NCBI GenBank assembly: GCA_009760855.2 | Contig: WPIO01000028.1 | Location: forward strand, 641,001-705,000 | From: Cristatella mucedo | Lineage: Eukaryota; Bryozoa; Phylactolaemata; Cristatellidae | Direction: 5' to 3' | DNA length: 64,000 nucleotides | Shown here: positions 59,036-64,000 of the stretch, in pieces | How positions within the stretch are numbered: the first letter of the stretch is position 1 | Layout of the letters: each line of letters starts with the position of its first letter | Position numbers and translations under genes: made by a program | The notes under the pieces: model-generated | What the model was told of the DNA's origin: nothing | The model's database searches: none | Seen by the model: only the letters and a program-made list of their open reading frames with translations

Positions 59036-59444
59036 AATCTGTTAGGTTAAGGTGGCAACCAATTTATTGCTTACCGAATGTCTTGCTGGAATAGAACAGA
59101 AGACGCTAATGGAATTGTACCAAAGACAGCAGCGCTTTAATTCGAAAACCTTTCTCAGATTATTGTTTTCATTAAGCCTTCGTAATTTAATTTGTACCCA
59201 CTGTTACTATTCAAGTCAAAAAGCTTTCTTAAAATTAATTTTGCTGATTCATTTTTGGTGTCGCAAGCATAGGTTCTCCCCAAAAATGCTTGAAAAAAGA
59301 TCCCCATTAGTGCTGCGTTTCCGCTTAATTGTCGTCTTACTTTTTCAAAAACAAAAGTGCTCCACTCGCCCATAGTTCTCGCGTCCTCGCATTTTCCTAA
59401 AAACCTGTAACCAATCAGACAATACCAAGTCAATTGAAGTAGCT

Positions 59445-60600
59445 TGTTAAGCACTTACAGCTCAAGCAAATTAATCAAGCCTAGGCTCGTAGACTTGTCG
59501 CAGTTAACCGGTCAGTTGACCTCCTATTACAGTTGGAAGCTATCAAGCTCCGCACCTCTAAAAACAATTTTGGCTACAGCCCAGTTCATATTTGAGTATT
59601 CCTAAGTATTTTTTGCATGCTTATGCTGTCAATTCAATGATAAATAGCTTTTTGCTGCAATTTATTCTCCGTCAGAGCTAGAAAATTATAGCCTCTTCAG
59701 TGCGACTTCAATTTTTTTCTGTCTCTTTTGACCGAAAAAAACAGGAGATTGGAAAGAGCATTTCACGCTGGCCCAGTCTGAACAATTCAATGCTCTTATG
59801 CTTAAGAAAGTCGACAAACTGCAACTGAGCATACCGTATGGGTCTTTTTGATCGTATAGCGAATATCTAGTCATACAAAAGTAATAAACTGAATGTCCGA
59901 CTGGGAAGGGCTCATTGTTTCAGGCATGCCCTACTTTCGATGAAAGATTTGTAATTAATTAATCTAGTGCCTTTAATTTCCTTTAATACGCATTCTATAA
60001 AAACTATAACTGCTAGCTTTATCTTCAATGAACCTCAACGGCATAATCTATTGCCATATTGAACCCACTTTTTGTTCTTTCGCGTTAGCATGCGGTGAGT
60101 TTTCAATAGCTGAAAAGTTAGGGATAATGATTTTTTTAAACTACTCGCGTAATAAACGCATACTGAAATTATTTTCCATATACAATTATTTCAGCTTATT
60201 TCAAAGTGATTCTGACTTCCTCACTGTAGATACTACAGCCAAGCTGCTTCATACGTTGGTGGGATCATTTTAATCATATTCCTCGCTTCATAACAAGTCT
60301 TCCATCCCGTCTTACATAGAGACACTTGGTGTTAGTGCAACGAATGTTGCAAGACGTGACTTTCGTGCACGTCATAAACTCCACACCAAGCAATGTATTA
60401 ACTTCACTGAGTGTCATTCACATTTGGTACCAGCATTCTCTTCCCTTCGCCTATTCATTGGATATAGTACTTAGTCAAGCTTATTACTTGGTCATTCTCC
60501 GTGCACCTGTGACGTCACCCGTTACTTACGTTGCATATCCACGACATCCGCATTCCAGAGCAGAAGCATATGTTTGACGAATCTCTTCACCTTTAGAGTA
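59445..60600 (+). mobile_element. Possible LINE-B, very degraded
   Basis: Short matches such as LQSDSDFLTVDTTAKLLHTL-type sequence near 60,190-60,265 and LQLKQINQARLV-type sequence near 59,450-59,490 follow LINE-B blocks, but not in a clean order. Confidence 0.4.
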
Positions 60601-60889
60601 ATTAAATATTAGTTTGTATTGCTTCTTTATTTGTGATAAGCCTTTTCAATTCCGGCATGTAAGCAATAATAAGTTTTATAATTATTGTATATTGAAAGTC
60701 CTTCTTTACAGAACCATTTTAGAACTAATTCTCTATCTACGGTAGTGCTGCACTAGTCGGTCCAATAGAAGTAATAACCAATACTTGCTGATTTTTGAGG
60801 TCTCATTCAGAGGCTAGCATGCAAATTCAAACAACTATCTTGCAGAGATCAGCATGCAAAAGCACACCAGAAAAAGATCAAGCCCAACG

Positions 60890-61520
60890 GTAATTATAAA
60901 ATAAGTAATTCTCCATTTTTACCGTACCCTCACAGAACTTAATCTCAATCTAGAAGCTTTACACGTTCCGTAAAGGAAGTATGTCATTATGGTTATTGAA
61001 AATGCTCACAGTGGCAGCACCCATAAGCACACAATGACCGACTAGTGCTTCAAGGAACAAATGCATTTTCACCTTCCATTTTAATTTCGTCTAATGAGGG
61101 AATGTCATAATATCCGTCGGCAGTGACCTCCCGGCTTTTTGAGCATATGAACTAAAGGTAGTTTATCAAAGGATTTGAGGTTGATTCGGTGAATAGCTAA
61201 ATGATTTAATCAGAAAAATGGGCGGTACGATGCCTAGCCAAGTGAGGAAGTAGATCTGATAAGTAGGCTGGAGCAAGAGAATGAACAGACCTACAAGTGA
61301 GTAACAAAACTTTAAAGTGGATGTTTTGCTGGCATAAGATCCAGTATAAGTCGGCACGAAGTGGTGTACTACCTCATTTGCGACACTCGCGACACTCACG
61401 ACAAACGGGGGCGTGGCGGCAGAGGTTTGCATCACTGCTAGCGCCTTATTGCATAGGCCTAAAGATATGCAGGGAGTACAATGCAGAAGTTTAGGCAGAA
61501 TGTCACAAATGCATGGATCC
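60890..61520 (-). mobile_element. LINE-B 3' half, degraded
   Basis: Minus-strand tail (60,925-60,965), then the C-terminal domain with HHFVPTYTGSYASKTSTLK (from ITPLLADLHWLPVKQRIDFK). Bounded at its 5' side by a (CA)n run at 61,536. Confidence 0.75.
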
Positions 61521-61533
61521 ACATGCTTGAGCA

Positions 61534-61535
<2 letters not shown>

Positions 61536-61600
<65 letters not shown>
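61536..61600. repeat. (CA)n microsatellite
   Basis: About 32 CA units followed by a short (TA)n, between LINE-B and SINE S1 pieces. Confidence 0.95.
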
Positions 61601-61608
<8 letters not shown>

Positions 61609-61621
61609 GCGTAAATATTGA

Positions 61622-61800
61622 AAATAAATATACTAGCTGATTTAGCACTCTTTTTGCTTAGTGGCAAAAGAGCCTTAAAGGCTATCACCACCGCTTGCAG
61701 TGGCAAGAAAGGATCGCCCACCGCAGGATTCGAACCTACAACCTCGGTACCGAGGACGTGAAGAGCAACCGCCTTACCTGGTGTGACATCGCGGCTTACC
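61622..61800 (-). mobile_element. SINE S1, full-length copy
   Basis: Minus-strand copy starting GCCGCGATGTCACACCAGG, with perfect B box GGTTCGAATCC, core CACTGCAAGCGGTGGTGATAG and tail GCTAAATCAGCTAGTAT. Immediately followed on the minus strand by a (TG)n run. Confidence 0.88.
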
Positions 61801-63804
61801 TGATGCAGAACCGCATAATTCTGCAAGGTTGTGAAGAAATAATAATCTCGCTTTCGGCTGTCTTTATATTTGGGCTGCGCCCAAACGCCCGTCGTGCCAC
61901 GCACGTCAACGAACGCCTGCAGCATTTTGAAGCCTCCGGCAAACGAGCGTGTTCACCGGCCTAAGGTTGTTCACCAAAAAGCATATAGTAGCCAAAGATC
62001 TTAATTCACTTTCTGGAGTACATGTTGGCTTTTTTAATTTCCCAAAATTTAAATTCTGCCCCAGTGCTATGTACTACCTAGCGATCCTCGGATTCGAATG
62101 CCGTTGGAAGGCCAGCCGGAAGTACAAAAGTACAAAACCCCTAACCGCACGGCACGGCACGAGTGCCTCTCTTCATTGATTACCTTGTTGATTCAACGCC
62201 CCAATTAATTCGGGCCGAGCCGCGACTCGAGCAGCCGCAGATCGCGCTCTGGGAACGAGGTTATCTGAACGAGATTAGTACACACGACCCAGAGAGGAGC
62301 GAGCAGACTAAGTGCACTGTTATACGAACAATTGCAACTACGTCTTATCTTGCTCAATGCTGGCATTGCCTCAGCAATCCAGTCCCTTCCGCCTAGAGTT
62401 TAGTTAAGCTGTCTGTGGGGTACAGAAGTCAACGTCCGGCGTCCAACACCTCTTACAAGACTACGCCCACTGGCAAACTTTTGATGCGTAGTGAAGCGTT
62501 AGGCCACTGCGAATCGGAACAAAAAGTCCAATGCATTTGCTTTTACGGCAGGCCGATTCAACAGCCGTAGCTCGGTCTTAAACGCTCACATAAAATCGAC
62601 GATGACGACATGACATTCTTTAGGTTGCAAAGTCAATTGCATTATCACAGAAAAAACGCGCATATGATGACATGCGAGAGTAGAAGTTAACTTAAGTCGG
62701 GATGCATGTGAAAAGTAGTCACCATAAAAACGTAGAGCTTGAGACATAGACAGGTAGCCCTGTCCATCTACCTACTGCAACAGCATGACATATAGCACTG
62801 TCGCTACACTGACTATTGCTAAAAGACAGTTCCTCGTCTGGCTTGTAGCAAGATTTGGCTACAGTCGCATCACTTGTAGTGCAGACATTATCAGCATTCG
62901 ACTCACAAGCAGAGAAAACAGCTTGTCCAGCGTCAGAACAGCAGTCTATTACCTCAACAATTAAAACGGTAGCAGTATCAAGCAAGTTTCATCCGTCACA
63001 GACTCCACGGTGACTATACCCTGCTCAGGAAAATTATCAATCAAGGCTAATGTACTAGAGACCTGCACGTTCTCAGCAGCCATGTCTTTGCTCTCGTGTA
63101 AAATCATAATTATCCGGCCTCTCAAACCGTGTATCCGGCTTCCCGATTGCAACACGCGGAGCTTCAACTACGGCCTGCAAACGGCGCTTTGTATTTTATT
63201 TTTTTATTTTTATTTTTTATTGGACACCTTAGGTAGGATAACAAATGACGTGGTATACAGTCTTCCTGAGACAATTCATCAATTTATAGTGACTTTCCAT
63301 GCATCCACTATTGCAGCGGGCTACATCCTTGAGCAGTCAGACGAATATGGCAGATAGCAACCTGTTGTTTTTGGCATACGGAAGTTCAACAAAAGGAAGC
63401 CAAATACTCAGCTGCAGATTTGAATTGCACGGCATTACTAAAGGCTATCCAAATCTATGTATTTACTCGGCACATGCTTTATTCTGTAAATAAACCAGCA
63501 AAGTGCTGCTAGTTAAAAAGAATGCGCCGGGAACCAATGGTGCTGTATGACAGTGGCTCCGGCGGCGGCTGTTCTAGTGTGAGTCTCACGGAGACACAGC
63601 GGGAGCTCGTGCTCGGTAAACGAGACTCTCCTTTATTACTCTCAACGGGCACATATATGAGAGCCCAGTCAATCACAGCAGACGACACGAAATATAATCT
63701 GCATTAGTGGCCTGACGCTTGGCTGCTTTAACGGCTTAACTATTGGCCACAGGTGAGGCATGTACATTAGTGTCAAGCGCTTCGCTAGTTACAGCAGAAG
63801 CCGC
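61801..63804. other. Unassigned DNA before the gypsy remnant
   Basis: Two minus-strand frames (63167-62961 and 62985-62719) have protein-like composition and could be a frameshifted old ORF, possibly of the neighbouring retroelement, but no domain was recognised. Confidence 0.3.
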
Positions 63805-63935
63805 AGGCGCACACAACATCGGCCATCTACGGCCTTTGGGCCCATCAGTTGTTTGAGTACGACTTCACCATACGTCACAAAATAGGTAGAGCCAATGCCC
63901 AGGTTGATGCCCTGTACGATCAGCAACCACGTGGG
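63805..63935 (+). mobile_element. Ty3/gypsy retrotransposon RNase H remnant
   Basis: Translates to IYGLWAHQLFEYDFTIRHK then IGRANAQVDAL, the end of the RNase H domain found in gypsy-type pol (family pattern W-L-EYDF...GK-N--ADALSR). It runs towards the right window edge, and a stop appears within about 60 bp. Confidence 0.7.
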
Positions 63936-64000
63936 CGGCTGCAAACCTGGCCTGTGAGTTGTTCTCGCCGAAATCAGGGAAGCTGAGAAAAAATATGCTG

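Noticed and set aside
61690-61800. Stand-alone tRNA gene suggested by a perfect B box
   Set aside because: It is followed by the SINE S1 core and tail and recurs at other sites; the acceptor stem does not pair.

Overview
This 64 kb window is eukaryotic nuclear DNA from an invertebrate animal. Evidence: spliced genes with GT-AG (and one GC-AG) introns; many decayed, 5'-truncated non-LTR retrotransposons ending in (ATT)n; tRNA-derived SINEs; and a KIDINS220-type KAP NTPase. The LINE/SINE tail, a GCGCC...GGCGC hairpin followed by (ATT)n, is a style seen in many marine invertebrates. I cannot name the phylum from sequence alone.

The only convincing host genes are two tandem paralogues on the minus strand, both in GC-rich DNA (about 5.5-9.7 kb and 23.4-30 kb). 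They encode KAP-family P-loop NTPases with four membrane segments inserted between Walker A and Walker B, like KIDINS220 but without ankyrin repeats. The distal copy (20,476-28,994) can be modelled completely: five exons with consistent phases and 929 residues. It has a TATA box plus a TCAGTC initiator upstream of the first ATG, and a probable GC-AG fourth intron. The proximal copy (5,768-8,711) shows the Walker A exon and the large membrane/Walker B exon. Its C-terminal exons are not in the window. The two Walker A exons share 122 bp of perfect identity while the next exon has diverged widely, which points to gene conversion.

The rest is mostly mobile and repetitive DNA. LINE-B (about 18 pieces) is a CR1/L2-type element with endonuclease and reverse transcriptase; its best copies are at 49.6-52.7 kb and 47.4-48.65 kb. 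LINE-A has pieces at 1.6-3.8, 13.2-14.0 and 56.3 kb. SINE S1 has seven copies. SINE S2 has three copies and shares its 3' hairpin tail with LINE-B, so it probably borrows the LINE-B machinery. There are also two hAT-type MITEs (one with a perfect 8-bp target duplication), a decayed DUF4371/hAT transposase with a second partial copy, a Ty3/gypsy RNase H remnant at the right edge, and two unassigned dispersed repeat families (R1, R2).

Layout: 1-5.7 kb SINE, hAT MITE, LINE-A and unassigned DNA; 5.8-8.7 kb KAP copy A; 9-18 kb GC-rich repeats with LINE-B and LINE-A pieces; 18-20.4 kb LINE remnants and a MITE; 20.5-29.2 kb KAP copy B; 30-38 kb LINE remnants and simple repeats; 38-48.7 kb hAT transposase and LINE/SINE mosaic; 48.7-52.7 kb the longest LINE-B; 53-64 kb further LINE/SINE debris and the gypsy remnant. 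No CRISPR array, rRNA or stand-alone tRNA gene was found.
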